Below are positions 1-8,954 of a stretch of 64,000 bases of DNA, one piece after another (the stretch's first letter is position 1; every line of letters starts with the position of its first letter). A model generated the notes under the pieces. That model had not been told where the DNA came from. It ran no database searches and was given only the letters and a program-made list of their open reading frames with translations. The position numbers and the translations under genes were made by a program. Source of the DNA: Yinghuangia seranimata (lineage in GTDB: Bacteria; Actinomycetota; Actinomycetes; Streptomycetales; Streptomycetaceae); contig NZ_JASAOI010000006.1 of NCBI RefSeq assembly GCF_029953285.1, positions 62,001-126,000 of the forward strand. Direction: 5' to 3'.

Positions 1-19
1 AATGCCTATTGGCTTTGCG

Positions 20-63
20 TCAAAAGAACCAAATGGCCACATGTTGCCATCTGGTTCTTTTGA
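20..63. repeat. AT-rich 18-bp inverted repeat (hairpin)
   Basis: The arms at 20-37 (TCAAAAGAACCAAATGGC) and 46-63 pair over 18 bp with a single mismatch (a G-U pair in RNA) around an 8-nt loop. AT-rich palindromes of this length are uncommon in such GC-rich DNA. It could be a terminator for a gene beyond the left edge, since the right arm ends in a T-rich run, or it could be part of a regulatory region. Confidence 0.6.
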
Positions 64-75
64 AAACCGTTGTCA
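61..75. promoter_or_regulatory. Zur-box-like palindrome
   Basis: TGAAAACCGTTGTCA is a 7-1-7 inverted repeat with one mismatch between arms. It resembles the Streptomyces Zur operator (TGAAAATGATTTTCA-like). It lies at the very edge of the window, so the controlled gene may be to the left. The next gene to the right encodes a zinc-ribbon protein but starts more than 500 bp away. The assignment rests on the pattern alone. Confidence 0.35.
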
Positions 76-95
76 GTGAGAGATGAGAGGTCGGC

Positions 96-174
96 GACCG
101 CAGCCCGGCAGCGCGGCACACTCGGCGTGAAGCCGCGCCGCCCACCACGCTGGGACCGCAGCCCGGCAGCGCGG
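96..174. repeat. 21-bp direct repeat, two copies, part of a dispersed element
   Basis: GACCGCAGCCCGGCAGCGCGG occurs exactly at 96-116 and 154-174. The second copy extends leftward into an 18-nt stretch (144-161) that is identical to 39240-39257. The first copy runs into a 7-bp hairpin (GCGCGGC at 111-117 pairing with 132-138). The function is unknown. Confidence 0.7.
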
Positions 175-618
175 ACCCAGGCACGCGCGCGTTCACACCC
201 CGCGCCCCTCCCGATAGCTGCCGGGTTGTCTGCGCGGGCGGGCGGCTGTCAAGCCGCCCCCAACAGCACGCGACAGGCCACCTGTTCGTAGGAGATCCAT
301 CGCGGCTTGACAGCCGTTCGGCCGCGCGGACCATCAAATCCGGGGCGCCAGGCCACCGCCGGCAGACGGGCCGGGGGACCGTGCATGGTCTTCGACGTCC
401 ACGCTGCAACAGGCGAGGCCGGCAACGCGGATGGCGGCTGGCTCGCACGCCGACGACGCGCCGCCGCGACGGAGTGGGCCGACCCCCCGTACACCTCAGG
501 TCAGCCCGCTGCGCGAACGGGCAGCCGGGCGCACCCTGAGGGCAGCCCCGGCGCACCTTTCGGCTCCCGGCCCGTGTCCGCCAGCGTGGATCGGTCACCC
601 CGAGAGGAGAACGCGCCG

Positions 619-2271
619 ATGGGCAACTGCGAAGCCTGCGGGCATCCGTGCAGTCAGGACGAGAGCTTCTGCGGCGCGTGCGGGGCGTACCTTGCGTGGG
701 ACTCTGCGGCGGATGCGAACGGCTCGGTGCAGGCAGCTGCCCCGAGTGCAGGCGTGGCCGCGTCAGCGTCGACGTCCGCGGTTGCCCAGAGTTCGTCGGT
801 GATCGTCCCGGCGTCTGGGCGCGCCGAGTCGGCTCCGAGCGAGGCCTCATCGGCAGGACGGTTGTCGGCACCTCCCGCGCCCACCTCGTCGCCCTCCCGA
901 CGCGTCGAGCGGCCCGTCGAGCCCGTTGAGCGTGTCGTGCCTCCGCAACCGGTTACGCCACCGGCCTCCGCAGAGTCCGGACCCGGATCGCCGGTGGTCG
1001 AGGCGGGGCGTGGGAGCGGGCATGACGGCGGCGTGGCTTGTCCCGCTGGTGATGGACCGCGCCCGTCAGGCGCTACAGGCACTACAGTTCCGCGCCCTCA
1101 GGCGAATGAGCGCGCTGCCGGACGCCCCGAACACCCCTCGCCAGCTGACGAGTCGAACGGACAGGTTGAGGCAGCCGCTCCCGTCGTTGTGCCGCCGCGT
1201 CCGACGGGCGGCGGGAGCACAGCGCCCGTCGCTCCCAGCGGTGTTCCGCCCGCCGGGCCTGCGGCCGCTGTGCCGCCGCCCCCGACCGGCGTTCCCCAGG
1301 GTCCCGGCGCCGCCACGCCGGCCAGGCCGAGTGAAGCCCCGCCCGTCCGTGCGGCCGCCGCACCGGTCCGACCCGGTGAGGCCCCACCCACCCCACCTGC
1401 TGCCGCAGCGCCTCCGCGTCCGACCAATGCTCCCGTGACCACAGGGGTGACGGCGGCGCCCGTTCGACCCGGTGAGGCTCGGCCTGCCGCGTACGCGTCC
1501 GCACCCGCCCCGGCTCCGGTCGCTCGCGTCGTCGAGGACCGGCCTCCCGCGCCCGGTGAGCTCGTGTGCCCGTCCTGTGGTGCCGGGAACGCCCCCGAGC
1601 GGCGGTTCTGCCGACGGTGCGGGGCTGCGCTCGCCGAGGCGCCGGTCGCGGCGCGGCCGTCGTGGTTCCGGCGGCGGCGTACGCACGTCGCCGGCGACCG
1701 GCCGCGCCAACGGCGGCTGCGCAGGCCCAGGTTCATCGTTCCGGGTGTGTTCATCGGGCTGCTCGCGGCGCTCGCCGCCGTGTTCCACGGGACGATCGCT
1801 GGGTGGGTCGACACCGTTAAGGACCGGTTCTCCGACCCGCAGCCGATCCACGCCGACGCGGTGCGCGCGTCTAGCGAGGACCCCGCGCACCCGGCCGCGC
1901 TCGCCGTCGACGGGACGAGCGACCGCTACTGGTCCCCGGCCGTTCCCGGCTGTGGCCAAGGCCAGTACCTGGAAGGCGACTTCGCCAACGCCTTCCGACT
2001 CACCGACATCGTCGTGCACCCCGGCGTGTCGACGGTGCCGGAGCAGTTCCTCGCCCAGGCCCGGCCCCGGGTGCTGCAGTTCACCGTCACCACGTCCGAC
2101 GGGCGCACGGTGAACCGGTCGTTCACGCTCACCGACAAGCCCGGCGAGCAGAAGTTCCACCTCGCCCTCGGCGACGTCGTGCGCATCCGGGCCACGGTCG
2201 GCGCCTGTTACGGCGAGACGGCCGACCGGCGGGTCGCCATCGCCGAGGTGGAGTTCTTCAAGAGGCCCTGA
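619..2271 (+). CDS. Double zinc-ribbon membrane protein with C-terminal discoidin-like domain
   Basis: The ATG at 619 is preceded by GAGGAG (604-609), which favours it over an in-frame upstream start at 307 that would add a low-quality leader. The 550-residue protein begins with a CxxC pair motif (C4, C7, C18, C21). A Pro/Ala/Val-rich linker follows to about residue 310, then a second zinc ribbon (C317, C320, C331, C334), a basic stretch and one membrane helix at about 372-392. The C-terminal 140 residues (FRLTDIVVHPG, many Trp/Tyr) look like the discoidin or NADase-type glycan-binding domain found at the end of many Streptomyces zinc-ribbon proteins. The predicted topology is cytoplasmic zinc ribbons with an extracellular binding domain. 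Its 3' end overlaps the convergent regulator gene by 64 bp. The substrate is unknown. Confidence 0.75.
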   Translation: MGNCEACGHPCSQDESFCGACGAYLAWDSAADANGSVQAAAPSAGVAASASTSAVAQSSSVIVPASGRAESAPSEASSAGRLSAPPAPTSSPSRRVERPVEPVERVVPPQPVTPPASAESGPGSPVVEAGRGSGHDGGVACPAGDGPRPSGATGTTVPRPQANERAAGRPEHPSPADESNGQVEAAAPVVVPPRPTGGGSTAPVAPSGVPPAGPAAAVPPPPTGVPQGPGAATPARPSEAPPVRAAAAPVRPGEAPPTPPAAAAPPRPTNAPVTTGVTAAPVRPGEARPAAYASAPAPAPVARVVEDRPPAPGELVCPSCGAGNAPERRFCRRCGAALAEAPVAARPSWFRRRRTHVAGDRPRQRRLRRPRFIVPGVFIGLLAALAAVFHGTIAGWVDTVKDRFSDPQPIHADAVRASSEDPAHPAALAVDGTSDRYWSPAVPGCGQGQYLEGDFANAFRLTDIVVHPGVSTVPEQFLAQARPRVLQFTVTTSDGRTVNRSFTLTDKPGEQKFHLALGDVVRIRATVGACYGETADRRVAIAEVEFFKRP

Positions 2272-5200
2272 CCTCCCGCCGGTTCGTCGTCGATGCCGAG
2301 CGAGGCGAGCATCCGTCGGTGGTCCCGACGGGCGCGTTCGGCGGCCGCGCGGTCGCCGGTGGACTGGTGTGCCGCGGCCAGTGCGTGCCAGGCTGCGTCC
2401 CGGAACGGGTCGATGTCCAGGCTGCGTGCGGCCGCCCGCACGGCCACCGCCGCGCGCCCGCGCCGCAGTTCGATCTCCGCCAGGCCCAACGCCGCACCGG
2501 CGGCCTCGCGCCGGTAGTGGTCCCGGTGCTCCAGCACCCACTCGGCGGGCCCGTCCTCCGGAAGGAGCTCGCCGCGGTAGGCGTCGAGCGCGACGCCGAG
2601 TTCGCGCGCGGCGCGCTCGTCGTCGCCCTGGCCACGGGCACGACGGGCGGCGGCCACGGCGTCCTCGAAGCGCTTGAGGTCGCAGACGGCGTCCGTGAGG
2701 TCCAGGCGGTACGTCTCACCGGACCGCACGACGAGCCGTGCCGCGCCGCGTCCGACCCCGGGCTCGAGGAACGTGCGGAGTGCCGACACCGCGACCTGCA
2801 GGTTGTGCGCGGCGGCCCGCTCGCCCCGGTCCGGCCAGAACGCCTCGATCAGCCGCTCCCGATGCACGGGGCGCCCGGCGTGCACGGCCAGCAACCGCAG
2901 CAGCGCCCGCGCCCGGGGCCGGATGGATGACCAGTCCAGTTCCCGGTCGGGCAGCGTGAGCCCGAACGCCCCGAAGCACGTGACCCGCAGACTCGGCGAA
3001 GGCGGCCCGAGCACGGCTAACGCCGCAACAGACCGAGGCCCACCATCCCGCTGCCCAGGCACATACCCCCGCCCCGACAAACCGGCCCCCTCCGACGAGT
3101 CAGCTCCCTGAGCCGAGCCCGCCCCCAGACGAGTGCCGATGCCTGCACGAGTGGCGACGCCGGGACCAGTACCCACCCCCGGACCGGTGCCCCCGTCCGG
3201 ACGAGTGCCCATGCCCAGACCGGTGCCCCCGCCCGGACGATTTCCCGCGCCCCGATGAGTGCTCACACCGGTGACTGCGCTCGCGCCGCTGTCAGAACTG
3301 TCCCACCCACCCGGGCCCACGTCAGGGCCCATGCCGGAGCGGCCCGATGTGCGGGCGTCTGCCGACGAACTGGGCCCCTCCGACGAGTCCGCGCCGAGAC
3401 GAGTGCCTGCGCCTGTCCCGTGCCACGGTTCTGCGGCCATGCCGATGCCCGCGTCCGGTCCTGTCCACGCGTCGTCGGCCTGACCCGCCGTGGCGGGGGC
3501 GGGCCGCGGTTGCCGGTGCGCCGGTGGGGTGTCCGACGGAGTGCTGGGGCCGTGGGTGGGGCCGAGGCGGCCTGTGCGGCGTGATGTGTCGACGGCTCCC
3601 CACGCGCTGGAGTCCTCCGACGGGTTCCCGTCGAGACGAGTGCCTGCGCCTGTCCCGTGCCACGGTTCTGCGGCTATGCCGATGCCTGCGCCCGGTCCTG
3701 TCCACGCGTCGTCGGCCTGACCCGCCGTGGCGGCGTCGGGTCGCGGTCGCAGGTTCGCCGGCGGGGTCTCCGACGGAGTGCTGGGGCCGTGGGTGGGGCC
3801 GAGGCGGCCTGTGCCGCGTGATGTGTCGACGGCTCCCCACAAGCCGGCGCTGTCCGACGCATCAGCGCCCAGGAGATCGTTCGTGCCTGGATGCGCGCCC
3901 GCGCCCTGCCGCCCCAGGGCCGTCGTGTCGGGGCGAGTGCCTGAGCCGCCCCAGCCGTCTGCGGTGCTCCTGCCGTGGGAGCGCGACCTCTCCGTCACCC
4001 GCGCGTTGCTCATGCTCGTGCCTGAGCTGTGCCACGCACCGTCGGTCAGGCCTTCGCGCGCGTCTGGACTGCCGGGCACTCCGGCGGACACGTGTGCGCC
4101 TGCTGCGGTCGTGCGCTCCCACGCGCTGGAACCTGTGCTCGCGCTCATGACTGAGCCCTGCCAGGTCCGGCCCGGGGGAGTGCCTGAGCCGTCGTCCCAT
4201 CCGTCTGCGGTGGTGTCGATGTGAGAGCTCGAGCCCTCTGCCGCCTCCGCGTTGCTCGCGCGTGTGCCTGAGCCGTGCCACGTCAGGGGCGTCGTGCGGG
4301 CGCGAGTGCCTGAATCCTCACGCCCGTGCGTGCGCTCGCTCGCGCTGATGTCCGAGCCGTCCCATGTGCCCGCGCTTGTGCCGCTGCGGGCTCCGGTGTC
4401 TGCGTCTGCGCGCTCCCATGTGCCGGCACCCGCGCGCCTGCGTTCGATTCCGACCGCGTCCGGGCGGGGGCCGATGGCCGTCCGCGGCTCGTCACAGACG
4501 CGTGCGGCGCCGGAGTCCGGTCGTGCTCGTTCGTCCGTGGGACCGCGTTCGGGCCGGAGCTCGTGGGGCCTCGTGCCCTCCCGCGCCCCGAGGCGTCCCG
4601 TGCGGGGGTCGGACCAGAGGCGGTTGCCTGGCGGGGTGTCGACGGCGTGTGTCTCGTCGTGGCTCGGCGGTGGGGTCGGGTGCCAGGGGGCTGTTGGTGT
4701 TGTCGCGCCGAGGCGGTGGGTGACTGCGGCGGAGTCCGGGGTTCGGCGGCGGGTGGTGGCGGTCCAGGTGGTGGTGCGCCAGCCTCCTACGGTGCGGCTG
4801 CGGTCGCGGGCTCGGAGGTGTTCCCGCAGGACCGGCACGCAGCGGTAGCCGCCGTCGTCCGGGTCGACCAGGCGGTATTCGCGGGCGAGTTCGTCGAGGC
4901 GCCAGGCGCTTGTCGAGCTGCCGAGGACGGTGTCGCAGCGGTCGGCTTCCAGGCGTTCGAGGCCGCTGGTGCGTTCGAGGAACTGGACGAGCGGGGACGG
5001 GGTGTCGCGCAGGACGGCGCGGTCGAGGTAGCCCGCGGTGGTCGCGGGGAGCGGGGTCTTGCTGTACGCGCCCGGGGACAGTCGGACCAACGCGGGCCAG
5101 CCGCCCGTGTGTTCGGCGACGCGGGCGACTTCGGCCCGGTCTGCGGGGGTCGCCCCCGCGCGGTCGTAGTGTTCGTGGATCTCGTCGCGGCTCATCCGGA

Positions 5201-5696
5201 GTTCCGGCGGCCCGACGATCGCGGTGTCGGCGAGTTCGGCGCGGGTCAGGTTGAGGGCCGGCATGCGGCGGCCGGCGGCGAGTACCGCGAGGTTGGCCGG
5301 GGCGTGCAGGGCGAGGTCCTCCAACGCGGCCTCGGTGTCGGACCCGTGGACGAGGTGGACGTCGTCGACCACCACCAGCACCGGGTCGCGGTGCCGTTCC
5401 GCGCGGTGCAGCAGGTCGTCGACGTCGCCGCCGGGTGTGGTCGCCGTCCCGCCCGGGAGCTGGCCGACGAGGACGTCCACCAGGCCGGTCACCGCCGCCC
5501 CGGTGCGCCGCGGGCGCCACCGCAGCACCAGGCCGACGTGGTCGGCGGCGATCTGGTCGACGAGGGTGCTCTTGCCGTATCCGGCCGGGGCCACCAGCAG
5601 GGTGAGCGGGCTGCGCCGGGGTTGGGCGAGCCGCCTCAGCAGCCGGGTCCTCGGGATGGCGTCGGTGTGCGGCGTGGCCGATACGTGTCCGCGCAT
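2208..5696 (-). CDS. MalT-like ATPase / SARP-type (wHTH-BTAD) regulator with long repetitive linker
   Basis: The chosen ATG at 5696 has a GGGGG-type ribosome site about 7 nt upstream; an in-frame start at 5867 is possible. The protein is 1162 residues. The N-terminus (1-300) is a STAND/MalT-like NTPase with Walker A APAGYGKST (36-44) and Walker B VLVVVDD (106-112). Residues about 300-895 are Gly/Ser/Thr/Asp-rich low-complexity sequence with repeats. From about 900 there is an OmpR-like winged helix (FGAFGLTLPDRELDWSSIRP, then RERLIEAFWPDRG) followed by a bacterial transcriptional activator domain to the C-terminus, as in AfsR/SARP regulators. The order is reversed relative to AfsR, where the DNA-binding part comes first. 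It probably activates a secondary-metabolism or stress target; no target is evident nearby. Confidence 0.75.
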   Translation of the reverse strand: MRGHVSATPHTDAIPRTRLLRRLAQPRRSPLTLLVAPAGYGKSTLVDQIAADHVGLVLRWRPRRTGAAVTGLVDVLVGQLPGGTATTPGGDVDDLLHRAERHRDPVLVVVDDVHLVHGSDTEAALEDLALHAPANLAVLAAGRRMPALNLTRAELADTAIVGPPELRMSRDEIHEHYDRAGATPADRAEVARVAEHTGGWPALVRLSPGAYSKTPLPATTAGYLDRAVLRDTPSPLVQFLERTSGLERLEADRCDTVLGSSTSAWRLDELAREYRLVDPDDGGYRCVPVLREHLRARDRSRTVGGWRTTTWTATTRRRTPDSAAVTHRLGATTPTAPWHPTPPPSHDETHAVDTPPGNRLWSDPRTGRLGAREGTRPHELRPERGPTDERARPDSGAARVCDEPRTAIGPRPDAVGIERRRAGAGTWERADADTGARSGTSAGTWDGSDISASERTHGREDSGTRARTTPLTWHGSGTRASNAEAAEGSSSHIDTTADGWDDGSGTPPGRTWQGSVMSASTGSSAWERTTAAGAHVSAGVPGSPDAREGLTDGAWHSSGTSMSNARVTERSRSHGRSTADGWGGSGTRPDTTALGRQGAGAHPGTNDLLGADASDSAGLWGAVDTSRGTGRLGPTHGPSTPSETPPANLRPRPDAATAGQADDAWTGPGAGIGIAAEPWHGTGAGTRLDGNPSEDSSAWGAVDTSRRTGRLGPTHGPSTPSDTPPAHRQPRPAPATAGQADDAWTGPDAGIGMAAEPWHGTGAGTRLGADSSEGPSSSADARTSGRSGMGPDVGPGGWDSSDSGASAVTGVSTHRGAGNRPGGGTGLGMGTRPDGGTGPGVGTGPGVATRAGIGTRLGAGSAQGADSSEGAGLSGRGYVPGQRDGGPRSVAALAVLGPPSPSLRVTCFGAFGLTLPDRELDWSSIRPRARALLRLLAVHAGRPVHRERLIEAFWPDRGERAAAHNLQVAVSALRTFLEPGVGRGAARLVVRSGETYRLDLTDAVCDLKRFEDAVAAARRARGQGDDERAARELGVALDAYRGELLPEDGPAEWVLEHRDHYRREAAGAALGLAEIELRRGRAAVAVRAAARSLDIDPFRDAAWHALAAAHQSTGDRAAAERARRDHRRMLASLGIDDEPAGGQGLLKNSTSAMATRRSAVSP
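3377..3850. repeat. 237-bp in-frame tandem duplication
   Basis: The unit at 3377-3613 is repeated at 3614-3850 with few differences, and the period is exactly 237 bp (79 codons). It lies in the low-complexity linker of the BTAD regulator, so it duplicates 79 amino acids without a frameshift. Shorter, more diverged repeats (hexapeptides such as GTGPGV; WHGSGT-like units) flank it, which suggests repeated expansion of the linker. Confidence 0.85.
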
Positions 5697-5996
5697 GCGG
5701 CATCCCCCTTTCCCCCGCCCGGCGGGGACGGTGCCGGGCGAGCCCCTGCGGCACGCGGCATCCCCGTCAGCCCCGTGCGGAGGCACCGCCCTCGGACCGC
5801 TCAGGCAAGGGCGGTGCCCGTGAGGGAAGATCCCCGATTCCAGGTAGGTGACGCATGAGTAGCCCACTACCTATTTGCCGTAGGACCGTTCCCCGAGCCG
5901 CAGGTCACGTGTCGAGACGCTGATCACCTGCGGGCCGGTTCCGGCGATGCGCCGCGACGCTCCGCATCGGTCCCGGTCGGTCCCGATCAGTCGCCA
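5697..5996. other. Intergenic region between regulator and HEAT gene, with leader hairpin
   Basis: No gene is seen in this 300-bp stretch. It holds a perfect inverted repeat in what would be the 5' leader of the BTAD regulator: GGCACCGCCCT (5782-5792) and AGGGCGGTGCC (5808-5818) around a 15-nt loop, 86-122 nt upstream of the chosen start. It could be an attenuator-like leader or an operator. If the regulator really starts at 5867, the hairpin would be coding. Confidence 0.45.
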
Positions 5997-7211
5997 TCAG
6001 TCCGTCTCGATCACTCGCAGCGCCGCCGAGGCCGCGTCGCGGACGCACCGCACCGGGTCGGTCTCGGCGATCCAGCGCAGCGACGGCACCGCGCGCGTAT
6101 GCCGCACCCGCCCGAAGGCGGTCGACGCGCGGGCCCGTGTGCGGTGGCCCTCGTCGCCGAGGGCGAACAGCAGCGCGGACACCACCTCGTCGAGCTGCCG
6201 AGCCGCCTGTCCGGCCGACAGCGCGGTGGGCGGGGACTCCGGTTCGGCGGCCCAGCCGCGCCCCAGCGAGTCGGCGGCACGGGCCCGCACGCCCGGGTCG
6301 TCGTGCACCAGCAGCCGGCGCAGGTGGTGCAACGCGAAGTCCTCCCAGGGGAACTCGCCCAACATCCACGCCATGGCACGCGCCACGCGCACGGACGGGT
6401 CGCGGGTGTCCCGCACGAGCAGGAGAACGTCGTCCCAGCCGTCCTTCCCCAGGCGGGTCACGGCGCGTGCGGCGCGGTACCGGTCGTCGCGCGTGCCGAG
6501 TCCGTCCGTGACGATCCGCAAAAGGGCGGGCAACGCCCGTGGCGTCGCCACGCGTTCCAGGCCGAGCAGTGCGAACCGGAGGTCGGGCCCGGCCAGTTGT
6601 TCGACCAGGAACGGCACGAAGCGGGCATCGGCGGCCTCGGCGATCCGCCGCATGACGGAGGCGTCCCATGGCCGTTCCATCAGATACGTGAACGCCAGCG
6701 CGGCGTCGACGCACGGCGGTGTCCCGACCGTGCACAGCGCGGCGACCAGGGCCCCGACCGGGTCGAACCACGGCGGCCGGGCGAGCGCGGTCGCGCCGAG
6801 GCACGCCTCCGCGACGTCCAGCAGCGCCCGCTCCGCCTCGCCGCCCCCGATCATGCCGAGCGCCTGGAAGACCTCGGCCGCGCATCCGAGGCGGACCGTG
6901 CCGTCGGCCGACCGGGTCACCGACCCCAGGGCGCACGCGGCGAGCAGCGGCACCGCGCGGGTGTCGCCTAGCCGGCCGAGCAGCACCGCCGCCGCCGGGT
7001 ACCAGTCGGCGCGTTCGGACAGCGCGCGCAGCGCGGCGTGCGCCGCCTCCGACGGGCGACGGTGGATCAGCTCGCACGCGATGTTGACGGGGTACTTGGC
7101 GCGCCCCGACTCCAGGGCCTCGATCAGGACGTCGAGCGGTGCGTGTGGTGCCTCGTCCCGGTTCAGCCACGCGTATGTGCGCGTGCCCTTCGCGGTGCCG
7201 CCGCCCGTCAC
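5997..7211 (-). CDS. HEAT-repeat protein
   Basis: This 404-residue protein starts at a GTG 25 nt after the stop of the acyl-CoA ligase gene, so the two are probably co-transcribed. It consists of alpha-helical repeats of the HEAT/PBS-lyase type throughout (for example LLGRLGDTRAVPLLAAC, RAARAVTRLGKDGW, RARASTAFGRVRHTRAVPSL). It has no signal peptide, membrane helix or catalytic motif. Such proteins are usually scaffolds or binding platforms. The partner is unknown; the adjacent ligase is one candidate by position only. Confidence 0.75.
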   Translation of the reverse strand: MTGGGTAKGTRTYAWLNRDEAPHAPLDVLIEALESGRAKYPVNIACELIHRRPSEAAHAALRALSERADWYPAAAVLLGRLGDTRAVPLLAACALGSVTRSADGTVRLGCAAEVFQALGMIGGGEAERALLDVAEACLGATALARPPWFDPVGALVAALCTVGTPPCVDAALAFTYLMERPWDASVMRRIAEAADARFVPFLVEQLAGPDLRFALLGLERVATPRALPALLRIVTDGLGTRDDRYRAARAVTRLGKDGWDDVLLLVRDTRDPSVRVARAMAWMLGEFPWEDFALHHLRRLLVHDDPGVRARAADSLGRGWAAEPESPPTALSAGQAARQLDEVVSALLFALGDEGHRTRARASTAFGRVRHTRAVPSLRWIAETDPVRCVRDAASAALRVIETD

Positions 7212-7236
7212 CGCCCGGCCCCCGCGCCGCCGCCCG

Positions 7237-8880
7237 TCACCGGGTCTCCGCGCCGCCGTCCAGCCCCAGCAGTTCGATGGACGCCTCCCGCATCTCGACC
7301 TTGCGGATCTTGCCTGTCACGGTCATCGGGAACTCGTCGACCACGTGCACGTACCTGGGGATCTTGTAGTGCGCCAGCCGTCCCGCGCAGTACGCCCGGA
7401 TCGACTCGCTCGTCGGCGCATCCGCGCCCGGCCGGACCTTGATCCAGGCCATCAGCTCCTCGCCGTACTTGGCGTCGGGCACGCCGATCACCTGGGCGTC
7501 GACGATGTCGGGGTGCGTGTAGAGGAACTCCTCGACCTCGCGCGGGTAGACGTTCTCGCCGCCGCGGATGACCATGTCCTTGATCCGCCCGACGACGGCC
7601 ACGTAGCCGTCCGCGTCCATGGTCGCCAGGTCGCCCGTGTGCATCCAGCCGTCCGCGTCGACCGCCTCGGCGGTCTTGTCGGGCTCGTTCCAGTAGCCGG
7701 TCATCACCGAGTAGCCGCGGGTGCACAGTTCGCCCGGCGTGCCGCGCGGGACGACGTCGCCGGTGTCCGGCGCGACGATCTTGATCTCGACGTGCGGGTG
7801 AACGGCCCCGACGGTGGCGGTCCGCTGTTCGAGGCTGTCGTCGACACGGGTCTGCGTCGACACCGGCGAGGTCTCGGTCATGCCGTAGCAGATGGTGACG
7901 TCGGCCATGCCCATGTCGTCGATGACCCGCTTCATGACCTCGACCGGGCACGGCGCGCCCGCCATCACACCGGTGCGCAGCGTCGACAGGTCGTACGACG
8001 TGAAGTCCGGTTCGGCGAGTGCCGCGATGAACATCGTCGGCACGCCGTACAGCACGGTGCAGCGCTCCTCCGCGACCGTCCGCAGCGTCGCGGCGGCGTC
8101 GAACGCCGGGGCCGGGATCACGATGCACGAGCCGTGGGCGACGGCGCCCAGGTTGCCCATGACCATGCCGAAGCAGTGGTAGAACGGCACCGGCAGGCAC
8201 ACCCGGTCCTCGTGGGTCCACCGCTGGAGCTCGGCGACGAACCAGCCGTTGTTGAGGATGTTGCGGTGCGAGAGCGTGGCGCCCTTGGGGAAGCCCGTCG
8301 TGCCGGACGTGTACTGGATGTTGATGGGGTCGCCGGGGGCGAGCTCCGCCGCTGCCTCGGCGAGCGCCGACGCGTCGAGTGCCCGCCCGGCGGCGACGAC
8401 GTCGTCCCAGTCCGGTCCGTCGAGGAACACGACCTGTTCGAGGTCGGGGCACGCGGCCCGGGCCTGCTCGACCATCGCCCGGTAGTCGCTGGTCTTGAAC
8501 GCCGGCGCGGACACCAGCATGCGGATGCCGGCCTGCCGCAGTACGTACTCCAGCTCGTGGGTGCGGTACGCCGGGTTGATGGTCACCAGGATCGCGCCGA
8601 TCTTGGCGGTCGCGAACTGCGTCAGCACCCACTCGGCGCGGTTCGGCGACCAGATCCCGACCCGGTCGCCGCGCCGGATCCCGCGGGCGAGCAGGCCGAG
8701 CGCGAAGGCGTCGACGGCCGCGGCGAGTTCGCGGTACGTGTAGCGCAGCCCGGCGGCGCGGTCGACGAGCGCGGGCCGGTCCGGGTGGGTCGCGGCGGTG
8801 CGGTCGAGGTTCGCGCCGACGGTCTCGTCCAGCAGCGGCGAGTCCGTCGGCCCGGACGCGTACGACAGCGCGTGCTGCAT
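7237..8880 (-). CDS. Acyl-CoA synthetase (AMP-dependent ligase, FadD family)
   Basis: The ATG at 8880 has a GGAGGT 4 nt upstream; an in-frame start at 8910 lacks such a site. The 547-residue protein has the full adenylate-forming ligase set: P-loop [11 protein letters not shown], the YGMTETSPV motif, [29 protein letters not shown], and the C-terminal lysine region [14 protein letters not shown]. It activates a carboxylic acid as acyl-AMP and then transfers it to CoA, in the cytosol. The closest resemblance is to medium/long-chain fatty-acid CoA ligases of actinomycetes. It lies between the drug exporter and the HEAT gene on the same strand. Chain-length preference cannot be read from the sequence. 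Confidence 0.88.
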   Translation of the reverse strand: MQHALSYASGPTDSPLLDETVGANLDRTAATHPDRPALVDRAAGLRYTYRELAAAVDAFALGLLARGIRRGDRVGIWSPNRAEWVLTQFATAKIGAILVTINPAYRTHELEYVLRQAGIRMLVSAPAFKTSDYRAMVEQARAACPDLEQVVFLDGPDWDDVVAAGRALDASALAEAAAELAPGDPINIQYTSGTTGFPKGATLSHRNILNNGWFVAELQRWTHEDRVCLPVPFYHCFGMVMGNLGAVAHGSCIVIPAPAFDAAATLRTVAEERCTVLYGVPTMFIAALAEPDFTSYDLSTLRTGVMAGAPCPVEVMKRVIDDMGMADVTICYGMTETSPVSTQTRVDDSLEQRTATVGAVHPHVEIKIVAPDTGDVVPRGTPGELCTRGYSVMTGYWNEPDKTAEAVDADGWMHTGDLATMDADGYVAVVGRIKDMVIRGGENVYPREVEEFLYTHPDIVDAQVIGVPDAKYGEELMAWIKVRPGADAPTSESIRAYCAGRLAHYKIPRYVHVVDEFPMTVTGKIRKVEMREASIELLGLDGGAETR

Positions 8881-8954
8881 GGTGACCTCCGCAGTCGGGC
8901 GGGCGGGCATTGCGCCCGATTCGAGGGCAACCTACCCGCCCGCCCCGTCGGAGG

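Larger units (their letters stand above)
1..618. other. Left-edge non-coding region
   Basis: I find no convincing complete gene before the ATG at 619. The stretch holds an AT-rich hairpin (20-63), a Zur-like palindrome (61-75), a 21-bp direct repeat (96-116 and 154-174) and part of an imperfect element that recurs near 39.24 kb. An open frame starting at position 43 on the minus strand runs off the left edge after 14 codons. It could be the start of a neighbouring gene, but it has no clear ribosome binding site and lies inside the hairpin. Confidence 0.5.

Noticed and set aside
1-43. Minus-strand frame starting ATG at 43 and leaving the window
   Set aside because: Only 14 codons are visible, there is no ribosome binding site, and it lies inside the hairpin. 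It cannot be supported without flanking sequence.
307-618. Upstream extension of the zinc-ribbon protein
   Set aside because: The ATG at 619 has a GAGGAG site and begins directly with the zinc ribbon; the extension has no conserved features.
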